NCBI GenBank assembly: GCA_016192105.1
Contig: JACPUV010000022.1
Span: 1-64,000, forward strand
Length of the DNA stretch: 64,000 nt
Source: Sphingobacteriales bacterium
Lineage (GTDB): Bacteria; Bacteroidota; Bacteroidia; Chitinophagales; Chitinophagaceae
Reading direction: 5' to 3'
Positions 36,865 through 47,113 of this stretch are shown here, one piece after another. Position 1 is the first letter of the stretch; each line of letters opens with the position of its first letter. A model generated the notes under the pieces. That model had not been told where the DNA came from. It saw nothing but the letters and a program-made list of their open reading frames with translations, and made no database searches. The translations under genes were made by a program, and so were the position numbers.

Positions 36865-36923
36865 CGCCGGGTCGGCTGCGCCAGACCCGGCTTTGAAAGG
36901 TTCACAAGGGAGACCCGTGGCCG
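36774..36923. repeat. 150-bp repeat copy A (RHS remnant plus GC hairpin)
   Basis: This 150-base block recurs at 59400-59549 in the same orientation with about ten substitutions and no length change. It covers part of the RHS remnant and a perfect inverted repeat, GCCGGGTC (36866-36873) with GACCCGGC (36884-36891). Together the two copies flank the whole RHS operon. Confidence 0.9.
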
Positions 36924-36972
36924 AAGAATTATAAAGAAAAAAATATTCATTTTGATAAATGCCTGCTGCAGT

Positions 36973-37404
36973 TTATTTATTCAGCCTTCTATAAATGACA
37001 ATATCATTAGACTGCACTTTTGAAAGCGAAAGTATACTGTCATTTAAGTTTAATATTTGGTAAATAAACTCCACATTATTATTTTGAAGAAGATATAAAT
37101 AATATGAACCTATTAATTTAACAGTTTTACCATCAAACGTTGCAGTATCGTGTAGTTGATATGAATATTTATCCATATGCTTACCAATCACCTCAAGAAT
37201 AGAATCTTGAGAAATATATAACGAACCATTACTCCCTTCCAAAGTCCATTTACCTAGTATTGTCGAAAAGGCATTATTATTCGGTATTGTATCACTTGCA
37301 ATTTTATCAAATGGTATATTTGAATAAGTTTTAGGATTTTTTTCAGAGCACCTAATAAACAAAGTAAAAAACGCTGCTGCAAGAATAGAAAACCGCTTAT
37401 ACAT
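36973..37404 (-). CDS. Small exported protein, candidate immunity protein for the GH19-like RHS effector
   Basis: I choose the ATG at 37402-37404 (143 residues), because MYKRFSILAAAFFTLFIRCSEK then forms an export signal with a possible lipoprotein cysteine, though Arg before the Cys makes a poor lipobox. An upstream start would place the signal internally and overlap the RHS gene. The mature part is beta-rich (GKWTLEGSNGSLYISQDS, YSYQLHDTATFDGKTVKLIG), lipocalin-like in character. It starts 7 bases after the stop of the 2997-residue RHS gene. An exported immunity protein would suit a peptidoglycan-cleaving effector. No family is recognised, so the function is inferred from position and predicted location. 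Confidence 0.6.
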   Translation of the reverse strand: MYKRFSILAAAFFTLFIRCSEKNPKTYSNIPFDKIASDTIPNNNAFSTILGKWTLEGSNGSLYISQDSILEVIGKHMDKYSYQLHDTATFDGKTVKLIGSYYLYLLQNNNVEFIYQILNLNDSILSLSKVQSNDIVIYRRLNK

Positions 37405-37411
37405 AAATATA

Positions 37412-40400
37412 TTATTTAATAATAGATTTCGCCTGATTATAAATTGCCTCCCTTCTATCAACCTCCTGGCCACCAGAGTTGACTGTTTTTGTGATTTGTA
37501 AAAAGCTTTTGTTTTGATCAATTTTTGCAACAGTAAATTTCTTAAAATGCCACATTGCCGTTAGTAGCCCCAAGTTTGGGTCTTGTTCTACATCGGTAGC
37601 AGTAAATGGCTTTACATAACTTACAGATTGATTTGCACAATAATCTTGAGTGAACTTAGCATAATTATACCTTCCAGTAATTCCAAAATAACCAGCACCT
37701 CTAAATAGATAGCCGTCAGTTGTCGCCTCACCTCCGTTACCTAGATCTGGCTTATTTTCTTTCCCATACACAACACTAAAAAACTTAACCTGATCTTTCA
37801 AAACACCAGGATCTTCTAATACTCTTTTGTATGCATATGAGGTAGTTCCAAACACCTCTCCAAACCTTTTCAAACTATACCTCCATAGTTCCGGTGTGTG
37901 CTCTCTAGTAAAGCCCCCTGTTTCATGACCTGCTTGGGCTAAAAAATGTGCGAGTTTATCATAAGAATTAATTCCATAGTTTTTCCCATTTAAGTTTATT
38001 CCAACTTCAAGGGTTTTTAAATGCACACCTTTTGCAGATTTGAATAAAATTGAAAGTTCTGATGCCGTTACAGCCATTTCACTCTTATTCCATTTATTAT
38101 TATTCCAAACCCACTTAAAGGATTCTTTGCTTGCAACTTCTTTATTTGTAGTCTTATCAATTGAATATTCAGGGGCACTTGCGCCTGAACCAGCATATGC
38201 TCCCGGATCCTTAGGTTCTCCACCGTCTAAATCTATAAATTTAACTGGGTTGTCACCTGCAAACTGAAAAGGTGAATAAAATGGATAACTCTTTATTAAT
38301 GGATCAGCTGATAAAAACTTTCCAATTCTGGCATCATATATTCTTAATCCATAGTCTTGTTGAATGCCATCCCCTTTAATTTCGTTGTCGTTTTCCTTCC
38401 CGTTAAACCCATACCGATACCTCTCTGTACTATAATTCCTAGAAGGCATAGCCATCCCAAAGGGGTAATAGTCGGTCGCGCTGACCACATCGGCGATAAA
38501 ATAATCCACCGTCGTTCCGCCGGCGCTGACCTGTTGCCTGCGGTCACTCACCGTTACCAGCACGTTGCCTAAATGATTACTCAATTCAAAGAGCTTCTCT
38601 CCTCTCGTAAATTTAATACTTTTCCCGTTTATAAATCCACCCGACAATATATAAAGACTGTCCGTGGTCGTTCTGGCCGTCTGCATACCCAGCCGGCTGC
38701 TGCCATAAAGATGTATTTCACTTTGTTGCAGGCTTCCTGCCACTGGTTTCGTATAAACGCTTAGGGTATTCCCGCTGGCATCCCTAACATAATAAGTCTC
38801 TTCCGTCGCGGTCTTTTTACTGATCCGGTTGCCGGAGGCGTCATAGGTATAATAAATCGCAGCGCCGTTTTTGGTTACGCTGGCAATCTTTCCATATACA
38901 TTCCAGGTAATACCGCCCGCCAGGATACCTTCCGACAAATCCATCGTGAGGTTACCAATTTCGTCATACCCGTAGTTATTGTCCACCTGCCCCTGCTTCA
39001 GGTCATTGTAAGCGGCATACTGTGGCTGTCCCACATCCGCCGCGTCATCCAGCACCTTCTGCAGCCGGTTGGTGCCACTGGTATAAAAATACCGCATGCT
39101 ATCCATCGACAGCCTTGCCGCGTCCCCATGCCGGTTATAGGTCATGATATTACCGTTCGGGTCATAGCTAACCCGCTCCCGGTAATCGCTGATATTTACG
39201 GGTGTAAATGTTCCCCCGGCGGGATTCAGCCCGTTGAACACATCCATGGCCACGATCCGGTTCAACTGGTCATAGTGGTAATTATACAATTTCGCCGCGC
39301 CCAGTTTAGGCAGGTTCACGGCCATAGCGGAAATATTTCCATTGTACAGCGGCGCCGCACTGCCGCCCAACGCTCCCAATACAGTCGTTAACTGGGGCGT
39401 AAACCCGATGGCTTTATAATCGCCCCTGTAATAATTCAGGCTATAGCCATACGCGTCCTGCGCCACCGGATAGGCTTCCGTGGTATCGGTGCCATTGGTC
39501 AGGGTGCCGCCCATGGCCGGGTTTACCCCCTTGATCCAGCCCTGCAGGGAATATACATAATCCTGTCCCTGTACCCTTAACTGGCCAAGATCGGTCCGGG
39601 CCAGCGGGCCGTGCCGGTAATAGGAGTAATGAGCTTCTCTTTCCGGAAACAGGAAGAGCATCACCGAGTCGCGGCCGGTATAGACATCCGTCAGCCTGTT
39701 CTCCGCGTCATAACTGTACCGGTGGTAATACGCGTCCGCCTCGCCGGGCTGGTAATTTACCTGGTTCACTTTCCCGCTCACCAGGTCATAATCATAGACG
39801 AGCTTTTTATAGCGGTTACCCGTCTGGTTCATGGCATTCAGGCCAACCCCGGTGGCTCCAAAATCCTGCAACAGGGTGTCCACATTGCCGTGTATGTCAT
39901 AGGAATAATAAGTGGCCGCCGATGGAAGGGGATTTGAGGCCTGGCTGACAACCAGGGAAAAACTGACCCGGTTGCGCAGGTTCCGCTGGGTTAAATACTG
40001 TCCCCAAAGGGTTCCGTTCGGCATTGCCTGTTCATCATACCCATAGGGCAGGTCATACCCGGTACTGGTGACCTGGTTACGCGTATTCGCCGCCGAACTT
40101 AACCAGGCCTTTAATGAAGTAGTGTCCTTGCAAACGGCGTCCGTCATGGCCGTCCCCCCGGTGATCTGACCGACTTCCGTGATCCGGCCGAATTTATCGT
40201 ACTGGGTATAACTGTACACCGTTCCCTGCGCCGCCTGTTTGGCATTCTGGCTGACCGCAAGCCGGCCAAGCCGGTCATACCAGAACTTACTTATACCGCC
40301 GTCAGGGCTCCGCTGAAGGGTCACCTGGTTCAGGCTGTTATAATTATACCTTGTTACCAGCCGGTGTTGTGGCACCAGCCAGGTACCGGTCGTTTTTGCT

Positions 40401-43400
40401 GCTTCCACGCTGTCGAGCCAGCTTTGCCTGAATACCGGGTTTACTCCTTTGGGCGGTACCGTCTTGACCAGGTTGCCCGCCATATCATAATAATACAGGG
40501 TGTAATGGAACTCCTTCACGGTATCGGTTACCATAAAGCTCTCCGCGGCGGCTACACATTGTGCATAATAGGCCGCCTTAAAATCCGCCAGGGTCTTTTT
40601 CCGCAGGTATTCAAAGATCAGTCCCGCCTTGATCGTGGCCTGATTCCTTACCCGCTGGCAGGGCGATAGGTGCAGGATATAACCGGTGGTATCGCTCAAC
40701 GGCGTCTTATCGAGGCAAATGACTAAGGTGTTTTTTGTCCCGGTCAGTCCGCCAACGGCGCAACTGTCCGTATTAAACCGGTCCGCATAATACAACCAGT
40801 TATGTTGTAGCCCGGTTTTAAAATTCACATACCGCGCAAATAGCTGATTCCAGGCTACCACCGAATCCGCCAGGTTAGTACCGGTAAATACCGGATGTTT
40901 TCCGAAGAGGGCGTAAAAGGCTGAATCCAGCGATTTGAAAGCGCCGCAATTAAAGCAGCCGGGATTCACATAGCCGCATTTGAGGAAATCGGGTAGTCGC
41001 TGGGGACTGGACAGCGGAATGGTTCTAAGGGTATCACATACGGTCGTGATGCAATAGGTACTGAGCCCGTGTATCATGCAGGGAACGCTGTCCGTTCTGC
41101 AATTATAGAGATAGATGCTGCCACAACGGCCCAGTCCCTGGTACAGGACCGTGGATAAGGTATCCTGGTAATTCGTCCACAAATAAGCATTCACGGCTGC
41201 CTGCGAATTGATATTCACGCCCGCACTGATCATGGCTGTTTTGATCTGGTTATACCGGTTGCAGGTACAGGTATCCAGCCCGCCCACCAGTTGGGTAGCA
41301 TATACGGGGCCATTGCCATAGGGTTTTGGAAATTCGATATAATAGGGGTTGCAGTACAAGCTCCTGGCGATGCCCAGGCTGTCCATCACAAAATTGACCG
41401 CCTGTTCAAAACTGGTAAACGTGCTTCCCTGCCAGGCCGGCGCCACCGTAGAAGAGCCATACAGATTAGCGGCATCCGTTCCTTTCCTGCAAACCTCTGC
41501 TAATTTGGCCGTAATAGAATTCAGCACCTGCGCCTTTTTAGTGGAATCATACCCGTTGATCACCGGGCAATTCAGGATGGCCCGTTTCCACGCGTCAATA
41601 TAGCTTTCACATTTATTTGAATGGGCTTTTACCGTATCGGCGAAATGATATACAGGCAGGACCCCACCCGAACCCGGATACCAGTCCCAGCCCAAGTTTT
41701 GGGCCTGTTGCCAGTTGCTGAAAGGGAAATGGAGTGAGTAACCCTGCTCTATCAATTGCCCGTTATACGTAGTATCGGTAATGCCCGGGCGCAGGTTAAT
41801 ATACTTGTTCACCATGTCGGTCCGTACAGTCCGGTACATCCCCCTGTACATATCCCAGGCCCTTGCCTGGATGGCGGCGGTCAGGGTAACACTGGCCGTT
41901 CCATTGTTCACGGAAGAACCCACAGATGCCAGTTGTTTGGGCATATTGTTATAACAGTTTGTCTGGTACACGGTATCCGGGTATAAGGGGCAGCCAAAAG
42001 CGTCCCCATAGGAAAACTGCCACATGCTCATTCCCCCGAGCCAGGCGGTGTCACTGTATTTTTTGATCAGGCTCTTATCCGCAGTGGTGGCATACCCTGA
42101 ACCGAAAAAAGGATCGGCATTAACCAGGTTAAAAGCCGCAGGAACCACTTCCGCACTGTCGATGAAATTATAGACGCGGGTCATGCTGTCTTCGGCAAAT
42201 TTCAGTTTCGGATATTCCGGGTGATAAGGCAGGAGGGAATTAGCCCAGGAATCCTGAAACCCGGCTTCAAACTCATCAGGGGTCATCGTTGACAGGCGGA
42301 GCGGGAGTACCGTACTGTCCACATTACCGAAAGCGTCATAATAGCGACCGGAGCTTACAGGTAAGCCGTAAGTCGGTTTCTGAAAATAAGGCTGGGGATA
42401 AAGTCCCTGCCCGTTGTTGCTGAAAATATTGAATTTGTAATACATCGTTCCGCCAACGGAATCATTGGCATACTGGCCACTGTAGGGCTTCATATCAGCC
42501 AGCATCTGCCTCCGGATATTTTCCAGCGTATGGGAAGTGCTGTCATTGAGGGAGGTACAGAAGGTGGAATCCATGACATACTGGTTCCGGATATCGTTGA
42601 TCTGGTCGGATGTCAGTTGGTTCACGGAAGGAAGTCCCATCCGGGTGGCATAATTGGATAGATACGAAGTGTAAGTGCCCAGTGAACTCAGGCAGGAGGA
42701 GGCGGTCGGGTTCTGCTGGGTTATACCACAACCTGAGATCGTGGAGTCCAGGGCCATGATGGAATCAATCAGGAACTGGCGGGTGCGGCAAATACCCACT
42801 CCATCCGTTGCATAAAGCTGCATGAACTTATCGAGCGAGTCCTGGTTTATCACCAGTGATTTACGGACACTATAGGAACCGGGAGCCAGTTGCAGGGTTT
42901 GCTGGAAATTAATATTGTCAATCCCGGTATAGTTATACAGCACAGGCGTTGTATCACCTGACTCATCGGTAACAGAAATCTGGAGGTTGAACTTACAATC
43001 ATAAGAAACCGTACCGCCGCCACACTTGGGCAATTGCAGAGTTTGTTTGGTCAGTTGGTAATTAAACTGGTAATTGGTACGGGCCGGTACCAGCAGCGAA
43101 TTGATCGATTCGATCGTATTGCCTTTCCGAATATTGGTACCCCTGTTCAGGAGGTTCCGGCTCATCAGGCGGCTTGACTGGCTGCTGTAACCGCCGGCTT
43201 CTGAAACATTCAGCGCCTGTAAATTGGCAGGAGAATCCCCGGCAAGAGCCGTCGCGATCGTTCTGCCGTGCATATCCACGTAACTTACACTCATCTGCCC
43301 GTTTGCGTCCTGCACCATATTTTTAAAATAATGGCTGTACAAGCCCGCTTCGGTACCAAACAAACCATCCAGTTCCTCCTGGGAGGGCGTGCCATAGAAA

Positions 43401-46400
43401 TATTTTGTGGCATGGTTTCCCCCGATCTGCAGGGAATCGCCCACCCCACCCTGGCGTAATATCCGGCCCGTGGCATCCGGGGTGTAGCGGGTAGCGGCAA
43501 AAGCAAAGCCGTTGGCATCGGGGATATTTTTATTCATACCACTGGCCGCATCCGGGTTTTGGGAACTGTAATAACGGGCTGCCCCTGCTACCGACGGGTC
43601 CAGCGTTTTGGTGCCGTATTTGCCCAGTCCGGCCGTTGTAAAATCAAAATAGTTCGCAAAATTGCTGTTATCCGGCTGGGTATTAAACTTATTCAGGTTC
43701 CTGGTGTATGAAATAATGTTTTGAATACCCGGCGCGGGTAAGATTTCAATGGCCGGGCGGCCTTCTCCGTCATACAGCGTTTCCGCGACCACGGTTTTAT
43801 GCGTGGAGTTATCCTTTGTCACGGTCTGGCGCGTACGAAGGCTGCCATCCGCGTATTTAATCACTGTTTTTCGTTTCCCGTCTTCGGCATAGGTGGTGGT
43901 CGCCTGCCAGTTTAAACTATCACTATGCCCCGCATAGCTGAAGTATTTCACTCCGGACCAAACCCCGTCACTCCGGCTGCCGGAGGGCATCGTGTTTACA
44001 GCCCGCAGGCGCATATAGAGGCGGCCGGTTCCGCCATAAAGCAGGGGAATATCATAACTTCCCGCGGAAGCGGCGATTTGCAGGTCGATCCGGGTACTAT
44101 TTGACGCAAACAGGGCCACCGTATCCAGGCTGGCGCCATTTGTATATTCGCCGGCCAGTTCATCTTCCAGCCAGGTCCATTCCAGCTGGACCCCGTTATG
44201 CTGGGAGTGTTCCGGCAGGGTCCAACTGACCAGCAAGGAATCAATCCGCGTACCGGGAGCCGGGTTCGTGTAACTAAGCACCGGTTTTTTATTATCTGCC
44301 AACTGGTAATAACGGCTGGCCGCGATCGTGTTGGTCAACAGCAGTACCTGCTTGGTATCAAATCCCACTCCATTGACAATAGTGGGGGCATCTACCCGGA
44401 CAATGGTAGCCCGGGTAAACTCCGCATTGCGGAAATGGAAATAGTTGAGGGCATCGTATTTTGAACCACCCTCCTTTTTATAATTTACCCGGAGAAGAAC
44501 CGAATCGATTGTATAGATATCCGTAACGGAATGCCCGTATTCCAGTTTTACGGCAACGGAAGCCGTAAAGTCACCCGGAATATATTTGGGCGTTTCCTCC
44601 ACAACACGAAGCGCCAGTACATTCCGGATATCGTGCGCGGACGAATAGATATCCTGCTGATAGAGGGTACTTTTTGTTAAGCCCTGCACCAGGGAAATGG
44701 TATCCGTAATAACAGGGTCCGCGATCCCCTTTCCTAACCCGGCATACACAGAAGCGGCGGTTGTAACAGTTACCCCCAATGTTTGAGCGGCAGTACCACA
44801 GCCACTGGTGATGGTATATGTAATCGTTGCCGTACCGGCGCTCTCCCCGGTCACTACCCCGGTTGATCCGACCCGGGCGACCAGGGAATTGGAACTGGAC
44901 CAGGCGCCGCCGGGGGTGGCGCTGCTTAACTGGATGGAAGAGCCCAGCACACAGGTAGTGCTACCGGTAACAGGCGCGGCATAGGGAGTCCCGGAAGCTG
45001 CGATACCAATTGAATTACTGGCAGCAGAAACCCCGAAGTTGTTGACAGAAACGGCATAATAAGTGCCGGCAGTATTGGTCACATAGGTAGTGCCCGTGCC
45101 CACCTGGCTGTTAACAGCATTGTACCACTTGTAATTGCCGCTTCCGCCCCCCGCGGTTAAGGTAGCGCTGGAACCGCCGCAAAGGATGGTGGAACTGGTG
45201 CTGATTACCGGGGGATCCGGCATATTCACCACCACGTTATTGCTGTTGGAGGAATACCCCCCCGATGTTACAACTGCATAATAAATAGTGGTGGCAGTAA
45301 CAACCCCTGTTGTATAGGCAGAACCGGTTGCCCCGGCAATCGGCTGAAAACCGGCGCCTCCATTGGTGGAATAATACCAGGCATACGTATAGCTGCCGTT
45401 ACCGCCGCCGGCGGTACAACTGAAGGTATTTATGGAACCGTTGCCGCTTGGGGTTGTCAATGTGATGGCCAGGCTGGCGCTGGGTGCAAAACTCGCTATA
45501 ACGGTAGCCGTATTACTGGTCACGCTGGCCCCGTTACTGGTAACAGTTACCCGGTAATATCTGGTAGCAGTAACCGTTCCCGGGCTGTAATTAGCGGTGC
45601 TGGCAATCGTTGACCAAGTGCTGCCATCGGATGATACCTGCCACTGATAAGTATAGGATCCGGTTCCTCCCCCGACCGAAGAAGTTAGCGTGGCAGCTAC
45701 AGAACCATTGCTTACCGACTGGCTGGCGGGGCTAACCGAACAGGTTAGTTGCGGATACACCGTAATAAATGTAACCGTTGAATAAGCGACCGAAGAAGAC
45801 GTTGTTTCCGTAACCTTTCTCCTGAAATACTGACTGGCATATAAGGCCGCCGGGCTGTAGTTCTGACCGGTCGCCCCACTAATATCATACCACTGTACAT
45901 TATCCGTTGAGTATTGCCACTGATATGCATACGACGGATTGGCGGCTCCGCCGGTTGCCACCGTACAACTGATTGAAGACGGAGTGGTTCCATAGTTGAT
46001 CGTCTGTGAGGCAGGAGATGCGGTTCCCCCGTTCAGGGGAGACAGGATGCTTACATTAATAGTAGTAGTCCCCAGGGCACAGGTAAATGTCAGCGTACCG
46101 CTGGTACCCATCCACGATACGTCAATTAAATTATCGCCGATATTTCCCCTGGAGGTACCGGTTTTGACTGTATCGGTCGTCCGCTTGACTACTCCGCCGG
46201 TTATGGTCCAGGTATAGGTCCCGCTCAGGTAATATGTCGCAGAGCCACCATACGTGGGATAATAAGTTGCCGAGGTGTTCTGGGCTACGCTGGTAGGACC
46301 GACAATGGCCAGTTGGCTAAATGCCAATACCGGGGACATCAATAATATCCACAATAATTTGAATCCTTTTTTCTTTCCCATTTTTCCGATTTCAGGTAAA

Positions 46401-46405
46401 TGCAT
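37412..46405 (-). CDS. RHS-repeat polymorphic toxin with C-terminal GH19-like muramidase/chitinase domain
   Basis: A 2997-residue protein. Met9 (46381) is an alternative start that gives a cleaner signal peptide (KKKGFKLLWILLMSPVLAFSQ). Residues about 25-560 are SprB/PKD-like Ig repeats with YQWQYSTDNVQW motifs. A long RHS region with YD repeats follows (YYYDMAGNLVKTV, FWYDRLGRL, YSYDIHGNVDTL). The RHS-associated core closes near 2660-2715 with YGLRIYDARIGKFLSADP. The tip (about 2780-2997) resembles GH19 chitinase/lysozyme: LAQAGHETGGF with the acidic residue near E2827, FRGAGYFGITGRYNY and a late helical segment. The RHS shell should encapsulate the effector. It lies in the operon running from 58305 to 36973, followed by a candidate immunity gene. 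DNA composition drops to AT-rich in the tip. Confidence 0.88.
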   Translation of the reverse strand: MHLPEIGKMGKKKGFKLLWILLMSPVLAFSQLAIVGPTSVAQNTSATYYPTYGGSATYYLSGTYTWTITGGVVKRTTDTVKTGTSRGNIGDNLIDVSWMGTSGTLTFTCALGTTTINVSILSPLNGGTASPASQTINYGTTPSSISCTVATGGAANPSYAYQWQYSTDNVQWYDISGATGQNYSPAALYASQYFRRKVTETTSSSVAYSTVTFITVYPQLTCSVSPASQSVSNGSVAATLTSSVGGGTGSYTYQWQVSSDGSTWSTIASTANYSPGTVTATRYYRVTVTSNGASVTSNTATVIASFAPSASLAITLTTPSGNGSINTFSCTAGGGNGSYTYAWYYSTNGGAGFQPIAGATGSAYTTGVVTATTIYYAVVTSGGYSSNSNNVVVNMPDPPVISTSSTILCGGSSATLTAGGGSGNYKWYNAVNSQVGTGTTYVTNTAGTYYAVSVNNFGVSAASNSIGIAASGTPYAAPVTGSTTCVLGSSIQLSSATPGGAWSSSNSLVARVGSTGVVTGESAGTATITYTITSGCGTAAQTLGVTVTTAASVYAGLGKGIADPVITDTISLVQGLTKSTLYQQDIYSSAHDIRNVLALRVVEETPKYIPGDFTASVAVKLEYGHSVTDIYTIDSVLLRVNYKKEGGSKYDALNYFHFRNAEFTRATIVRVDAPTIVNGVGFDTKQVLLLTNTIAASRYYQLADNKKPVLSYTNPAPGTRIDSLLVSWTLPEHSQHNGVQLEWTWLEDELAGEYTNGASLDTVALFASNSTRIDLQIAASAGSYDIPLLYGGTGRLYMRLRAVNTMPSGSRSDGVWSGVKYFSYAGHSDSLNWQATTTYAEDGKRKTVIKYADGSLRTRQTVTKDNSTHKTVVAETLYDGEGRPAIEILPAPGIQNIISYTRNLNKFNTQPDNSNFANYFDFTTAGLGKYGTKTLDPSVAGAARYYSSQNPDAASGMNKNIPDANGFAFAATRYTPDATGRILRQGGVGDSLQIGGNHATKYFYGTPSQEELDGLFGTEAGLYSHYFKNMVQDANGQMSVSYVDMHGRTIATALAGDSPANLQALNVSEAGGYSSQSSRLMSRNLLNRGTNIRKGNTIESINSLLVPARTNYQFNYQLTKQTLQLPKCGGGTVSYDCKFNLQISVTDESGDTTPVLYNYTGIDNINFQQTLQLAPGSYSVRKSLVINQDSLDKFMQLYATDGVGICRTRQFLIDSIMALDSTISGCGITQQNPTASSCLSSLGTYTSYLSNYATRMGLPSVNQLTSDQINDIRNQYVMDSTFCTSLNDSTSHTLENIRRQMLADMKPYSGQYANDSVGGTMYYKFNIFSNNGQGLYPQPYFQKPTYGLPVSSGRYYDAFGNVDSTVLPLRLSTMTPDEFEAGFQDSWANSLLPYHPEYPKLKFAEDSMTRVYNFIDSAEVVPAAFNLVNADPFFGSGYATTADKSLIKKYSDTAWLGGMSMWQFSYGDAFGCPLYPDTVYQTNCYNNMPKQLASVGSSVNNGTASVTLTAAIQARAWDMYRGMYRTVRTDMVNKYINLRPGITDTTYNGQLIEQGYSLHFPFSNWQQAQNLGWDWYPGSGGVLPVYHFADTVKAHSNKCESYIDAWKRAILNCPVINGYDSTKKAQVLNSITAKLAEVCRKGTDAANLYGSSTVAPAWQGSTFTSFEQAVNFVMDSLGIARSLYCNPYYIEFPKPYGNGPVYATQLVGGLDTCTCNRYNQIKTAMISAGVNINSQAAVNAYLWTNYQDTLSTVLYQGLGRCGSIYLYNCRTDSVPCMIHGLSTYCITTVCDTLRTIPLSSPQRLPDFLKCGYVNPGCFNCGAFKSLDSAFYALFGKHPVFTGTNLADSVVAWNQLFARYVNFKTGLQHNWLYYADRFNTDSCAVGGLTGTKNTLVICLDKTPLSDTTGYILHLSPCQRVRNQATIKAGLIFEYLRKKTLADFKAAYYAQCVAAAESFMVTDTVKEFHYTLYYYDMAGNLVKTVPPKGVNPVFRQSWLDSVEAAKTTGTWLVPQHRLVTRYNYNSLNQVTLQRSPDGGISKFWYDRLGRLAVSQNAKQAAQGTVYSYTQYDKFGRITEVGQITGGTAMTDAVCKDTTSLKAWLSSAANTRNQVTSTGYDLPYGYDEQAMPNGTLWGQYLTQRNLRNRVSFSLVVSQASNPLPSAATYYSYDIHGNVDTLLQDFGATGVGLNAMNQTGNRYKKLVYDYDLVSGKVNQVNYQPGEADAYYHRYSYDAENRLTDVYTGRDSVMLFLFPEREAHYSYYRHGPLARTDLGQLRVQGQDYVYSLQGWIKGVNPAMGGTLTNGTDTTEAYPVAQDAYGYSLNYYRGDYKAIGFTPQLTTVLGALGGSAAPLYNGNISAMAVNLPKLGAAKLYNYHYDQLNRIVAMDVFNGLNPAGGTFTPVNISDYRERVSYDPNGNIMTYNRHGDAARLSMDSMRYFYTSGTNRLQKVLDDAADVGQPQYAAYNDLKQGQVDNNYGYDEIGNLTMDLSEGILAGGITWNVYGKIASVTKNGAAIYYTYDASGNRISKKTATEETYYVRDASGNTLSVYTKPVAGSLQQSEIHLYGSSRLGMQTARTTTDSLYILSGGFINGKSIKFTRGEKLFELSNHLGNVLVTVSDRRQQVSAGGTTVDYFIADVVSATDYYPFGMAMPSRNYSTERYRYGFNGKENDNEIKGDGIQQDYGLRIYDARIGKFLSADPLIKSYPFYSPFQFAGDNPVKFIDLDGGEPKDPGAYAGSGASAPEYSIDKTTNKEVASKESFKWVWNNNKWNKSEMAVTASELSILFKSAKGVHLKTLEVGINLNGKNYGINSYDKLAHFLAQAGHETGGFTREHTPELWRYSLKRFGEVFGTTSYAYKRVLEDPGVLKDQVKFFSVVYGKENKPDLGNGGEATTDGYLFRGAGYFGITGRYNYAKFTQDYCANQSVSYVKPFTATDVEQDPNLGLLTAMWHFKKFTVAKIDQNKSFLQITKTVNSGGQEVDRREAIYNQAKSIIK

Positions 46406-46466
46406 GGTATAATATCTTTTCTGTCTGGTTTAACTTTTATTGTTCAGCCCGCCACCTCTTTTCTGA

Positions 46467-47093
46467 TTATTCTATTACTAACATTGCGGTTCCCGAATAG
46501 ACAATGGTGTTTGACCCCGATTCCATACACATTCTCCTGAACTGGGTTGACACCTTAAGGTTACTGTTGAAAACAAGATCCTTCGCTGTAGCGCCGCCTA
46601 TATTTATCCAGTTAAGGCCGTCAACGGACTTCTGCCACTGGTAGGAATAAATTGGGTTGCAGGCGCCTCCCGATGCGTCGCCGCAACGAAACTGGTATTC
46701 ACCGATACCCGGATCATAGGTCTTAACCAGGTCACTGTCATTAATAGCGCCGCCGGTTAGTGCGGAGGTAGCCTGCACTTCCATACTGGCATTCCCGGAG
46801 CCGGATACCAGGCTCAGTTTCATCAATGCGCTGTCACTCCAGGTAACAATCACGGAAGATGGTTTTTCGCCTGCAGCAATGCAATGACCGCCATTTTGGA
46901 AAACCCCGCCCTGCACACATAATTGTACCGTTGCCCCGGCGTTCCAACTCCCATGTATAACATACTGGTACGCGTTGCCGGGTAAAATACAGGCAGGCCC
47001 GGTAATGCTAACCTGGGCAGGCAACCTTAAGCAGAATACCAGCAATACGGCGGCCATTCCCGCCTTTCTGTTTAGATTTATAAAACGTTGCAT
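46467..47093 (-). CDS. Small secreted Ig/PKD-like protein
   Basis: The 208-residue protein has a signal peptide (to about 27, RLPAQ). Its body resembles the N-terminus of the neighbouring RHS protein: SITGPACILPGNAYQYVI, a second Ig-like unit with IYSYQWQKSVDGLNWINIGG and a terminal FRRMCMESGSNTIVYSGTAM strand. It contains several cysteines. It lies 61 bases upstream of the RHS gene in the same operon. It could pair with, or replace, the RHS protein's N-terminal Ig domains in surface attachment. The role is unknown. Confidence 0.72.
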   Translation of the reverse strand: MQRFINLNRKAGMAAVLLVFCLRLPAQVSITGPACILPGNAYQYVIHGSWNAGATVQLCVQGGVFQNGGHCIAAGEKPSSVIVTWSDSALMKLSLVSGSGNASMEVQATSALTGGAINDSDLVKTYDPGIGEYQFRCGDASGGACNPIYSYQWQKSVDGLNWINIGGATAKDLVFNSNLKVSTQFRRMCMESGSNTIVYSGTAMLVIE

Positions 47094-47113
47094 AATTCGT
47101 TGTTTACTGCTTT

